Assembly (NCBI GenBank): GCA_958295495.1
Contig: OY282352.1
Coordinates: forward strand, 1,364,001 to 1,428,000
Origin: an uncultured Latescibacterota bacterium
GTDB taxonomy: Bacteria > Latescibacterota > UBA2968 > UBA8231
Length of the DNA: 64,000 nucleotides
Direction of reading: 5' to 3'
Made by a program: the position numbers and the translations under genes. Under the pieces are notes generated by a model that searched no databases, was not told where the DNA came from, and saw nothing but the letters and a program-made list of their open reading frames with translations. Below, in pieces: positions 33,636 through 40,997 of this stretch. Position 1 is the first letter of the stretch. Each line of letters begins with the position of its first letter.

Positions 33636-34481
33636 ATGCACATCACCGACGCCCAACTCGCTACGTACAAAGAACAGGGCTTCCTGATCGTCGAGAACTT
33701 CCTTACCAAAGACGAGCAGCAAGCTGCGCTCGATGGCTTCTTTACCCATTTCGCCCCGCCCTACGACCAATACCTAGCGAACGACCGTCGCAACGACACT
33801 CCCCGGCAAGTGCTTTTCCCTTGGGATCACTCCGGCCTCAATCACGTCACCGTCCATCCCGATCTGATTGACGCCGCCGAGCGCGTCTTAGGTACGCGCG
33901 AGATACGTCTCTGCGAGGGCCACCTAGGCATGAAATACGCCGGCGAGCAATACGGGACCAATTTTCACCTCGACTACGGCAACAACACGCTAGGGCCGAT
34001 CATCGAGCCAGACGACTTTGTGAACTTGGTCTGTTTCTACTGCTTCGACGACGTCGAGGAAGGCATGGCCCCGATCCGCATGGTGCCCAATGGCTGCCCC
34101 GACGAGGAAGCCGTGCCCATGATCGTCCCTAGTGGCTCGGTGTGTCTCTACAGCGTCTTCACCCGCCACGCCGCCTCCGATTTCACTGCGCCAGCGGGAC
34201 ACCGTCCGGTCATGTGGGTGGGCTTCACTCGCAAGGACCGCCCTTGGGATGGCGGTCGCACGTTCACGTACAAAAGCGGTGCCCAAGGCGCAGCGATGCA
34301 TCGCTTCATGACGGAAGCCACCCCGCGCCAACGCGAACTGCTGGGCTTCCCGCCGCCGGGCGACTCGCTGTGGACGGAAGAATTTATTGCGGGGATGGCG
34401 ACGCGGGATTCGGGATTCGAGCCTGCGCCCTATCGCACGGCGAGAAACGACGATGCGGGAACGCTTAACCCCGCTACGTGA
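33636..34481 (+). CDS. Phytanoyl-CoA dioxygenase (PhyH) family protein
   Basis: 281 residues. Fe(II)/2-oxoglutarate dioxygenase fold with the HxD pair at His111-Asp113 (NFHLDYG) and the distal His at about 178 (TRHAASD). A conserved Arg in GHRPVMW is a candidate 2-oxoglutarate ligand. Family members hydroxylate diverse small molecules; the substrate here is unknown. Such genes are strongly expanded in Latescibacterota and Poribacteria. The stop overlaps the GTG of a restriction endonuclease gene by four bases, which is odd for unrelated functions and suggests insertion just at this end. Confidence 0.9.
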   Translation: MHITDAQLATYKEQGFLIVENFLTKDEQQAALDGFFTHFAPPYDQYLANDRRNDTPRQVLFPWDHSGLNHVTVHPDLIDAAERVLGTREIRLCEGHLGMKYAGEQYGTNFHLDYGNNTLGPIIEPDDFVNLVCFYCFDDVEEGMAPIRMVPNGCPDEEAVPMIVPSGSVCLYSVFTRHAASDFTAPAGHRPVMWVGFTRKDRPWDGGRTFTYKSGAQGAAMHRFMTEATPRQRELLGFPPPGDSLWTEEFIAGMATRDSGFEPAPYRTARNDDAGTLNPAT

Positions 34482-35086
34482 ATCGTCGCGTTGTCCTTCC
34501 CTACGGACTCAAAGCAGAAGAAATAGAACGGGCAGTGGCGGAGACGTACCGACTTTTTCACGGATTGAACGACTTCCTCGAAAGCAGCGGCTTCCGTCCA
34601 CTAGAGGAATTGCTGCTGGGCAACTCGCTGTCCGGCATGATCTCCGAGTTCCTCGTAAAAAATATCGCCCGCGCCGCTGGATCGCTGGAGGCCAATGCAA
34701 AGGTGGGAGGGCATCCCGACCTGATTCCTAAAGGCCATTACGCATCGAACTTGGTGTTAAAAGGGGACGAAGGCATCGAAATTAAGTCGTCCATTCAGCG
34801 CGGCGGTTGGCAGGGACACAACCCGGAGGACTGCTGGTTAATGGTGTTTCGCTATGCGATTGGAGCGCAGGAAGAAGGGGCTCCTACGCCGCTAACATTT
34901 CTCGAAATTCTCTGCGCCAAGCTCGACGAAGCGGATTGGTCATTCTCAGGCCGCACGGGCGCTTCGCGCCGGACGCCCACGGCGTCCATAACCGCGGCTG
35001 GCGTCGAAAAGCTGCGGAACAATTTCCTCTACCGGCTGCCTGACGTCGGCGTCGGGCGCCATCGCGCCATCCTAGCCGAGCCGTAA
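34478..35086 (+). CDS. Type II restriction endonuclease, PD-(D/E)XK type
   Basis: 202 residues from a GTG overlapping the phyH stop. A PD-(D/E)XK site is visible: Asp81 in GHPDLIP, then Glu101-x-Lys103 in GIEIKSS. The protein has no membrane span. It faces a DNA methyltransferase gene only seven bases away in the convergent direction, the usual arrangement of a type II restriction-modification system. The recognition sequence cannot be told. Base composition is more neutral than the flanking metabolic genes, consistent with transfer. Confidence 0.82.
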   Translation: MNRRVVLPYGLKAEEIERAVAETYRLFHGLNDFLESSGFRPLEELLLGNSLSGMISEFLVKNIARAAGSLEANAKVGGHPDLIPKGHYASNLVLKGDEGIEIKSSIQRGGWQGHNPEDCWLMVFRYAIGAQEEGAPTPLTFLEILCAKLDEADWSFSGRTGASRRTPTASITAAGVEKLRNNFLYRLPDVGVGRHRAILAEP

Positions 35087-35092
35087 GCGTCT

Positions 35093-36346
35093 TCAGCCGA
35101 ACAGGCTTGGCTGCCCCCCGGTTCTCGGTGTCGGCTTGCTTTCTCCGTTGACCTCCAACGTGGCCAGTCGCGGAATTGCGGCTTTTGCGATCTCGAAAAA
35201 CGCGGGGTCGCTTTCAATGCCAATACTTTCATAGCCCACTGCACACGCGGCAGCGATGGTCGAACCCCCGCCCATGAACGGGTCGAGCACGATCCCCTCG
35301 CTTAGCGGTAGGGCCGCACGCACGATCTGACGTATAAAGCTCTGTGGCTTGAGCGAGGGATGCGGTGCGATGTCGCGTTCTGCCGGCCGGGTGGGCGCAC
35401 TGCGAATGACGTCGCCGAAAGGGCGCTCAGCACTGATCCGCCTCAGTCCGCCCGTCTTCCACACGCGCAGGTTGTCCTGTACGCGCCCCTCGCACGGCTT
35501 GCGAAATAGACCCCAAGGCTCCCAACCGGAGCGAGGCATAACGGTGACGGCTGCAAATTCGTCGTGTGCATTTTTGGGGCGGTCACCACCCCGCAGCGTC
35601 TGCACTAGGCGGATGATCTCGCCGCGCTTCTCAAAGCCGCTTTCGATGAGAGCCGCATAGACCAAATGCGAAAGTAGGGGGTTGGCGGCAATGAAGACGT
35701 GCCCTCCTGGCACCAGCACTCGCAATGCCCGCTCTCCCCATTGCTTAAAGAATGTGGTAAGCTGCTGCTTGTCGCCGTTGCTGAGGACGGTAAACCGGGG
35801 TAGGGGCTGGCGGACGGCCCCGTTCAAAGCTGGGGGGATGCGCCAGACGCCGCCCCGTCCGCGTCGGAGTTTGTCTTTTTCTTTGTCAGTGTACTCCTTC
35901 AGACCGTAAGGCGGGTCGGTGACGATGGCGTGGACGCTGTTGGAGGGGCGGTGTTCCATCCACGCGAAGCAATTCTCTTGGACGAGTTGATATGAGGATT
36001 CGCTAGGCTGGTAGAGGACTTGGGACTCGGCGACAGCGGGGGGCACATTTTGCGGACTATCGGTACGCCCAAAGATGCCGCGCAAAACCGCCGACGCCTC
36101 AATTGGGTGCTGCGATAGGATCGCCCGCAGGTCGCACGGTAGATAGTCGGCTAGGATCAGGAGCGGATCGGGGTTGGTCGCACAGAGTTGGGCTAGACGG
36201 CGGACTGTCGCTTCGGCGGGTCGCGCCTTGCCGCTCTCGAGGCGAGAAATGTACCCTTTAGAAACTCCAAGACGGTTCGCCACATCGGCTTGGGTCAATC
36301 CACTTTCGAGGCGAGTTTGCCGCAGGTGATCCCCAAACTGGACCAT
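35093..36346 (-). CDS. DNA methyltransferase with N-terminal XRE helix-turn-helix
   Basis: 417 residues from the ATG at 36346, backed by AAGGAG eight bases upstream. Residues about 3-60 form an XRE-type HTH (SGLTQADVANRLGVSKGYIS). The methyltransferase follows with motif IV TDPPYG before motif I DPFMGGGST, the order of beta-class N4-cytosine/N6-adenine enzymes. The fused HTH probably lets the enzyme repress its own and perhaps the endonuclease gene, as in other HTH-linked methylases. It has a strong promoter of its own. Cognate of the convergent endonuclease. Confidence 0.9.
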   Translation of the reverse strand: MVQFGDHLRQTRLESGLTQADVANRLGVSKGYISRLESGKARPAEATVRRLAQLCATNPDPLLILADYLPCDLRAILSQHPIEASAVLRGIFGRTDSPQNVPPAVAESQVLYQPSESSYQLVQENCFAWMEHRPSNSVHAIVTDPPYGLKEYTDKEKDKLRRGRGGVWRIPPALNGAVRQPLPRFTVLSNGDKQQLTTFFKQWGERALRVLVPGGHVFIAANPLLSHLVYAALIESGFEKRGEIIRLVQTLRGGDRPKNAHDEFAAVTVMPRSGWEPWGLFRKPCEGRVQDNLRVWKTGGLRRISAERPFGDVIRSAPTRPAERDIAPHPSLKPQSFIRQIVRAALPLSEGIVLDPFMGGGSTIAAACAVGYESIGIESDPAFFEIAKAAIPRLATLEVNGESKPTPRTGGQPSLFG

Positions 36347-36391
36347 GCAGACGTTCTCCTTCATAAAGGTGAAGGTGGTGATCTTCGCGTA

Positions 36392-36420
36392 ATTATAGTT
36401 TTGTTTACTTATTTGGTCAA
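36392..36420 (-). promoter_or_regulatory. Sigma-70 promoter of the HTH-methyltransferase gene
   Basis: Minus strand: TTGACC (36420-36415), a spacer of exactly 17 bases, then TATAAT (36397-36392), 46 bases before the start codon. This is the best consensus promoter in the window. A GTAA/TTAC dyad overlaps the -10 region and could be the operator of the HTH domain. Confidence 0.85.
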
Positions 36421-36434
36421 CTATATTCGTGCCG

Positions 36435-37448
36435 CTACACGCCCTGCAGTTCCAGTTCGTCTTTGTGATGGCAGGCGGCCAGATGCGATTCACCCTCCAG
36501 CGTGGGCATCTGCTGGCTGCACAGGTCGCTTTGGTAGCGGCAGCGCGGCGCGAACGCGCACCCTTGGTCGCCGGCCGGCGTCGGCTTGCCCGCCTCGCTG
36601 GCGTCTTCGTCGGCCTCCATCCACGAGGCGTGGGGGTCGGGCGCGGGCGCGGCCTCTAGCAACATGGCCGTATAGGGATGTTGCGGTTGGGTAAAGAGGG
36701 CTTCGGTTGCGGCCTGTTCCACGATCCGGCCTTGGTACATGACGGCCACTTCGTCGCAGAGATAGCGCACCACGCTCAGGTCGTGGGCAATAAAGAGCAA
36801 GGTGAGGTCGAGGTCGGCCTGCAATTGGCGGAGCAAGTTGAGAATTTGCGCTTGCACGCTGACGTCGAGCGCGGAGACCGGCTCGTCGGCCACGATGAGC
36901 GACGGGCTTAAGGCCAAGGCGCGGGCAATGCCAATCCGCTGCCGCTGGCCGCCCGAGAAGGCGTGCGGATAGCGGCGCGCATATCTGGGATCTAGCCCCA
37001 CCCGCTCCATCAGCTCGCCCACGCGCTCTTGGCTGTCGCGCGCCGACCAGCCATAAGCTCTCAGCGGCTCGGCGATGAGGTCGCGCACCGGCATCCGCGG
37101 ATTTAGGGACGAATACGGGTCTTGGAAAATCATCTGCATCTGCCGACGGGCTTGGCCGACTTGGCCGCGGCCGATCTGGGCCATGTCTAAGATCTGCCCA
37201 CTCTGTTGCCGAAAGAGGATCTCCCCGGCGGTCGGCTCCAGGGCGCGGAGAATCATCCGCCCGGTGGTGGTCTTGCCGCAGCCGCTCTCGCCGACCAGCC
37301 CCAAAATTTTGCCCTCGGCGAGCGCAAAGCTCACGCCATCCACGGCCTTTATCCAACCCGTCTGCCGCTGTAAAAGCCCCCGGTACACGGGAAAGTGCTT
37401 TTTTAACCCTCGCACTTGCAGGAGGATGTTTTCGGCCCCGTTGGACAT
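36435..37448 (-). CDS. dppF: Peptide/nickel ABC transporter ATPase, DppF/OppF type
   Basis: 337 residues from the ATG at 37448 with AAGGGA upstream. Walker A GESGCGKTTTGR, signature SGGQRQRIGIARAL, Walker B LIVADEPVSALD, and the C-terminal oligopeptide-transporter cysteine region (CAFAPRCRYQSDLC). It powers import with DppD. It lies four bases after the dppD stop. Last gene of the transporter operon before the restriction-modification genes. Confidence 0.94.
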   Translation of the reverse strand: MSNGAENILLQVRGLKKHFPVYRGLLQRQTGWIKAVDGVSFALAEGKILGLVGESGCGKTTTGRMILRALEPTAGEILFRQQSGQILDMAQIGRGQVGQARRQMQMIFQDPYSSLNPRMPVRDLIAEPLRAYGWSARDSQERVGELMERVGLDPRYARRYPHAFSGGQRQRIGIARALALSPSLIVADEPVSALDVSVQAQILNLLRQLQADLDLTLLFIAHDLSVVRYLCDEVAVMYQGRIVEQAATEALFTQPQHPYTAMLLEAAPAPDPHASWMEADEDASEAGKPTPAGDQGCAFAPRCRYQSDLCSQQMPTLEGESHLAACHHKDELELQGV

Positions 37449-37452
37449 CGGG

Positions 37453-38457
37453 CTAGTCCCTTTCTTGGGTGTGAATGAAACAACGGGCGCGGTGGTGCGG
37501 CCCCACTTCTGCTGACGCGGGCATTTGCTGCTGGCAGATGGAGCCGACCTTTTGCGTGCAGCGGGTGTGGAAGGGGCATCCCTCGGGCAGGGCGTACGCG
37601 CTGGGGACGCTGCCCTCAATCGGCTCAATGCGCCGGCGTTTGCCCGTCAGGCTGGGAATGGATTGCAACAGGGCCGCGGTATAAGGGTGTGCCGGGCTGT
37701 CGAAAATTGCGGCTACTGGCCCCTCTTCGACGATTCGCCCCATGTACATCACATAGACGTATTCGACCGTGTGCGCGATCACGCCCAGATCGTGGGTAAT
37801 CAGCATGAGCGCCAGTCCCAGCTCGCGCTGGAGCCGCTGGATCAGCTTGAGCACCCGCGCCTGCACGGTCACGTCGAGCGCCGTGGTTGGCTCGTCGGCA
37901 ATCAAAAGCCGCGGGTTGCTCGCCAGCGCCATGGCAATCATCGCCCGCTGGCGCATGCCGCCCGAAAGCTGGAAGGGATAGTCGGCGGCGCGGTCCTGCG
38001 GATCGGGGATGCCGACTAAGTGCAACAGTTCCACGACCCGTTGTCGCGTTGCTTCTGAGGATAGCGAATCGTGGAGTTGGATCATCTCGGCGATTTGGTT
38101 GCCAATGGTGTGAACAGGTGAGAACGCGGTCATTGGTTCTTGAAAGATCATGGAAATGTCGCCGCCCCTGATCTGGTGCATCTCGTCGCTGTGCGCGTCG
38201 AGCGCGGCGAGATCGACTTCGCGCTCGTCCAGCTTGCGGCGATAGCGGATGTGCCCGCTGGTAATCTCGGCCGCCGCTGGCAAAATCTGCAGCAGGGCGT
38301 TGGACGTCATGGTCTTGCCGCAGCCGCTTTCGCCGACGATGCCCACGGCTTGGCCGGTGTTGATGCGGAAGCTGACGCTGTTGAGCGGCCGCACCACGCC
38401 CTCGTCGCGGGTGATGCGCACGCTCAGGTTGTGGACGTCGAGGAGGGGAGGGGTCAT
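37453..38457 (-). CDS. dppD: Peptide/nickel ABC transporter ATPase, DppD/OppD type
   Basis: 334 residues. Walker A GESGCGKTMTS, signature QLSGGMRQRAMIAMAL, Walker B LLIADEPTTALD, and the C-terminal oligo_HPY region (CPFHTRCTQ). In other genomes dppBCDF genes are contiguous; here dppC ends 11.2 kb upstream, separated by a remnant gene, a repeat and a defence island. A new promoter must drive dppD-dppF, or the operon is impaired. Confidence 0.94.
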   Translation of the reverse strand: MTPPLLDVHNLSVRITRDEGVVRPLNSVSFRINTGQAVGIVGESGCGKTMTSNALLQILPAAAEITSGHIRYRRKLDEREVDLAALDAHSDEMHQIRGGDISMIFQEPMTAFSPVHTIGNQIAEMIQLHDSLSSEATRQRVVELLHLVGIPDPQDRAADYPFQLSGGMRQRAMIAMALASNPRLLIADEPTTALDVTVQARVLKLIQRLQRELGLALMLITHDLGVIAHTVEYVYVMYMGRIVEEGPVAAIFDSPAHPYTAALLQSIPSLTGKRRRIEPIEGSVPSAYALPEGCPFHTRCTQKVGSICQQQMPASAEVGPHHRARCFIHTQERD

Positions 38458-38478
38458 AAAGCATCTGGGGGTGAACGG

Positions 38479-38730
38479 TCATTCATCTTCCATGGTTTCC
38501 AACAAACGCGAGACTTCCCGCGGCGACGGCAACTGCCCCTTGAGTTCCTTGGGCAGGCGGCGGTGGAACAACAGCAGGTCAATAAAGTATTCATCGCCAT
38601 CTACCTCCAGCCGAAACCGACTTCCGACAAAGGCAAACATGCCGCCCATGGCGCGCAGAAAGTCCTCCACGCGGGCGATAAGGGCCTTCCGGCAACGTTG
38701 GCGCAATTTTGTCCATGCTTCACCTCTCAA
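38479..38730 (-). pseudogene. Remnant of a DUF1016/YhcG-type PD-(D/E)XK nuclease gene
   Basis: An 83-residue open frame fuses two non-adjacent parts of the YhcG family. The first is ALIARVEDFLRAMG with FAFVGSRFRLEVDGDEYF and IDLLLFHRRL; the second is the C-terminal tail LPKELKGQLPSPREV. The middle of the nuclease domain, including the ELK motif, and the N-terminal half are missing. The clean internal join suggests a deletion. It sits between the left island repeat and dppD. Confidence 0.7.
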
Positions 38731-38767
38731 ACGTCTTGCATTTTACGCCCAACAGATTTGCGGACGA

Positions 38768-38933
38768 GAATATCCGCGGCATTGTAATCGTCCACAGCAT
38801 TCGGTTTCGGCCGGCTACCAAAGCCGGGCGCTTCGAGCAGCGCGAGGTCATCCGCTACCGGCTAGCATACGGATCGGCTGCGTCGCGCATCCCATCGCCG
38901 ACCACGTTGAAGGCCAAAACCGCGACGACCACG
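38768..38933. repeat. Left 166-bp direct repeat flanking the defence island (contains dppC 3' fragment)
   Basis: Identical to 49610-49775 except one base (gtccac versus gttcac). On the minus strand it contains the last 79 bases of dppC including its stop, the following 70-odd bases, and the sequence of the first five codons of the helicase gene. The dppC fragment here is non-functional. Confidence 0.95.
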
Positions 38934-38955
38934 TTTTTATGACACATTCTTGGCA

Positions 38956-39822
38956 TTACGGAGCTTTTTCATCAGCATCAGCTAGAAAAACAATAGCTGA
39001 TGCCGTCATGTGCAACATGTACGCGACAAGGTGATTTGGCACGGATACCGGGCTTGTACCTTGACCGTGACCACTCAACTTATTGCGTCCGGTAGGTATG
39101 CTACTCTCCAAAAGATTTCTCAGTGCCGAATAGTGCGATTGCCAAAACGATGGAATCAGCCCGTTATCAAAACAAGCTTGGATCAAGGGCTTTGCTGTTG
39201 CATTATTACTGTAACTCCAGCCTCTCTTGTCACAAATTGCTTTCATTACACTCTCGAACGCTTTTAGACACTCACTGAGAGCTTCTTTGGCGTTCTCCTT
39301 TCGATAGTGTTCGTGAGCTTTTAAGAATTCCTGTTGTGCTCCAGCATAGTGCTTTTGGTCGAGCAGCTTGAGCGCAGGTTTGACAATTTCATCGTGAGTG
39401 AACTCAGAGTCGATGCGGATAATCCGCCCGTTCGTGAATTGATAGCCAACGCCATGCTCCTTGAACCTGTCATTTAGTTCTTCGATTGCGTCATTACAGT
39501 TGCTTGAATATTTGTCTATGACCCGAAATGACAACTCTACTGCATCAAGAGCGTTTTCAATATCGTTTACTTGAAGGAAAAAATTAAAAAATTCTTCTAT
39601 ATAATTTCTATCATAGAGATCAGCTTCAGCCAAAGTAAAAACACCATATTCACGACATAGAATATCGACTATAAATTTATAATGGTTAGTGCCAAGAGTA
39701 TCTTGCCAGATGTGAACAATCTGTACTCTGAGAGGTTTAGGCAGGTCGTCATAAACATAAACGTCAGGCATCTCCCCTCGAAGTCTCTTCTGGCGTTTCG
39801 AGAATATGTCAAATATCGGCAA
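38956..39822 (-). CDS. AbiJ-like abortive infection protein with HEPN-type C-terminus
   Basis: 288 residues from a TTG with a strong Shine-Dalgarno (AGGAGGGAG) six bases upstream. The N-terminal part (PIFDIFSKRQKRLRGEMPDV onward) matches the AbiJ N-terminal domain 4 type. The C-terminal part (residues about 165-288, with GHGQG and a helical end) resembles the HEPN-like abortive-infection C-terminal domain. Such proteins probably act as RNases that stop the cell after phage infection. AT-rich compared with its surroundings. Last gene of the island, 22 bases from the left repeat. Confidence 0.75.
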   Translation of the reverse strand: MPIFDIFSKRQKRLRGEMPDVYVYDDLPKPLRVQIVHIWQDTLGTNHYKFIVDILCREYGVFTLAEADLYDRNYIEEFFNFFLQVNDIENALDAVELSFRVIDKYSSNCNDAIEELNDRFKEHGVGYQFTNGRIIRIDSEFTHDEIVKPALKLLDQKHYAGAQQEFLKAHEHYRKENAKEALSECLKAFESVMKAICDKRGWSYSNNATAKPLIQACFDNGLIPSFWQSHYSALRNLLESSIPTGRNKLSGHGQGTSPVSVPNHLVAYMLHMTASAIVFLADADEKAP

Positions 39823-39878
39823 GATGGCTCCCTCCTAAATACTATACGTTAAGGCTGGGACTACGCCAAGTATCGCAT

Positions 39879-40520
39879 TCACTTCCCCGCAACCAAAGGC
39901 GTGAAGTCTTCAACATGGACCGGCAGAACGCCGAGTTCTACGAGATGCGCGTTATCTGGGGAGTCTATGGCAAACACTGATTTTCCGTGGGTGAGTGCTT
40001 CCTTGCACAATGCCTCGGTTTTGCCGCCCTTTTCGGCGTGGGCAATAAGGATGCGGTCGGCGAGCGCGGCGATATGGGCATTGCGCTTGATTGCAAGATC
40101 GACTGTGGGCCGGCGAATGTCGTCCTCGAAAAAGGACAGAATCAGCAAACGCCCCTTAGCCAGCGGCTCCTTCCAGCTTTTCGGAACCCGCATCCGGCCA
40201 AGCCCTCGCGCCGGACAGACCACCACGGACGCCGAGCCACGTAACAGCAGGTCTAGGCACTCCTTTTCCATCGGCGACTGGAAACCGCCGACAATCGTCA
40301 CATCGGTTTCGCGCAGCATCCGCGCAAGGTCGTAGGTTTTGAGGATTGCGTCGCCCGGACAGCGCACAGAACAGAACAAGCCAATCCGGGTGCCGTCAAG
40401 TATGCCGAGGGCACCTTGTGCTGTGACCGTTAGCAGACGCCCGGCATCGGAACAACGCCGCAACACTGCCGGATAGACAGAAGTACCGGGTCTTAAAAGA
40501 ATTCGGTTCTCAGGATTCAT
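39879..40520 (-). CDS. DprA-like SLOG-domain protein in the defence island
   Basis: 213 residues from the ATG at 40520; the frame is open to 40553. It shows a Rossmann-like core similar to DprA/LOG proteins: IGLFCSVRCPGDAIL, VTIVGGFQSPMEKECL and ILIAHAEKGGKTEA. It is shorter than DprA and lacks the GSR motif and the winged helix seen in the dprA gene of this window. SLOG domains in defence islands bind nucleotide messengers or nucleic acid, so a sensor role is possible. It lies between a PIN toxin gene and an AbiJ-like gene on the same strand. Confidence 0.65.
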   Translation of the reverse strand: MNPENRILLRPGTSVYPAVLRRCSDAGRLLTVTAQGALGILDGTRIGLFCSVRCPGDAILKTYDLARMLRETDVTIVGGFQSPMEKECLDLLLRGSASVVVCPARGLGRMRVPKSWKEPLAKGRLLILSFFEDDIRRPTVDLAIKRNAHIAALADRILIAHAEKGGKTEALCKEALTHGKSVFAIDSPDNAHLVELGVLPVHVEDFTPLVAGK

Positions 40521-40581
40521 AGTGTCTAGTGCGGAGAATGGCTGCCAAGACAAATCGTATTGCTGATTTCATCAGATATCT

Positions 40582-40995
40582 TCAAACCATTAACCAGTTT
40601 TCTACATGAAGCCCGGAGATTCTTTGAAAATGTTTCTCATTGTTGGTGACAACCCCGAGTTTGTTCACTATTGCTGTAGCTGCAATCAAAATGTCTGCAT
40701 CCCCAATCAATTTTCCTCGTTTCCGCAGATCTGCATATATTTCAGCGGCTTTTAAGATTATCTCTTCATTTAGAGAGAGGATGGTATTCTGCGAACAGAA
40801 ATTCTCAAAAGTTACTATCTGTTGAGTCGCCCCCTTTGCTTTTAGACCACGCAGAATCTCATACTGCGTAATGATGGAAAAGTGGAATTGGTGGTGCTCT
40901 TTGAGATAGGCTTGAGCTCTGGATATGACCGTGGGTTGTTGGCGCATAATTGCGGTGAGAATATCCGTGTCCAATACCACGCTTTGTAGGGCCAT
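40582..40995 (-). CDS. PIN-domain ribonuclease (VapC-like) without a visible antitoxin
   Basis: 137 residues. PIN-domain acidic residues are in place: Asp9 in VVLDTDIL, Glu in QYEILRG, and the Asp pair in GDADILIAATA. VapC toxins cleave tRNA or rRNA. The start is two bases after the stop of the upstream methylase gene, so they are cotranscribed. No small antitoxin (vapB) gene lies on either side, unlike normal vapBC pairs. The toxin may be controlled by the restriction-modification proteins, or act as their effector. Confidence 0.82.
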   Translation of the reverse strand: MALQSVVLDTDILTAIMRQQPTVISRAQAYLKEHHQFHFSIITQYEILRGLKAKGATQQIVTFENFCSQNTILSLNEEIILKAAEIYADLRKRGKLIGDADILIAATAIVNKLGVVTNNEKHFQRISGLHVENWLMV

Positions 40996-40997
40996 TA

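Noticed and set aside
38709..38942. Plus-strand frame shared by both island repeats
   Set aside because: It is an antisense frame over the dppC end and only reflects the 166-bp duplication.
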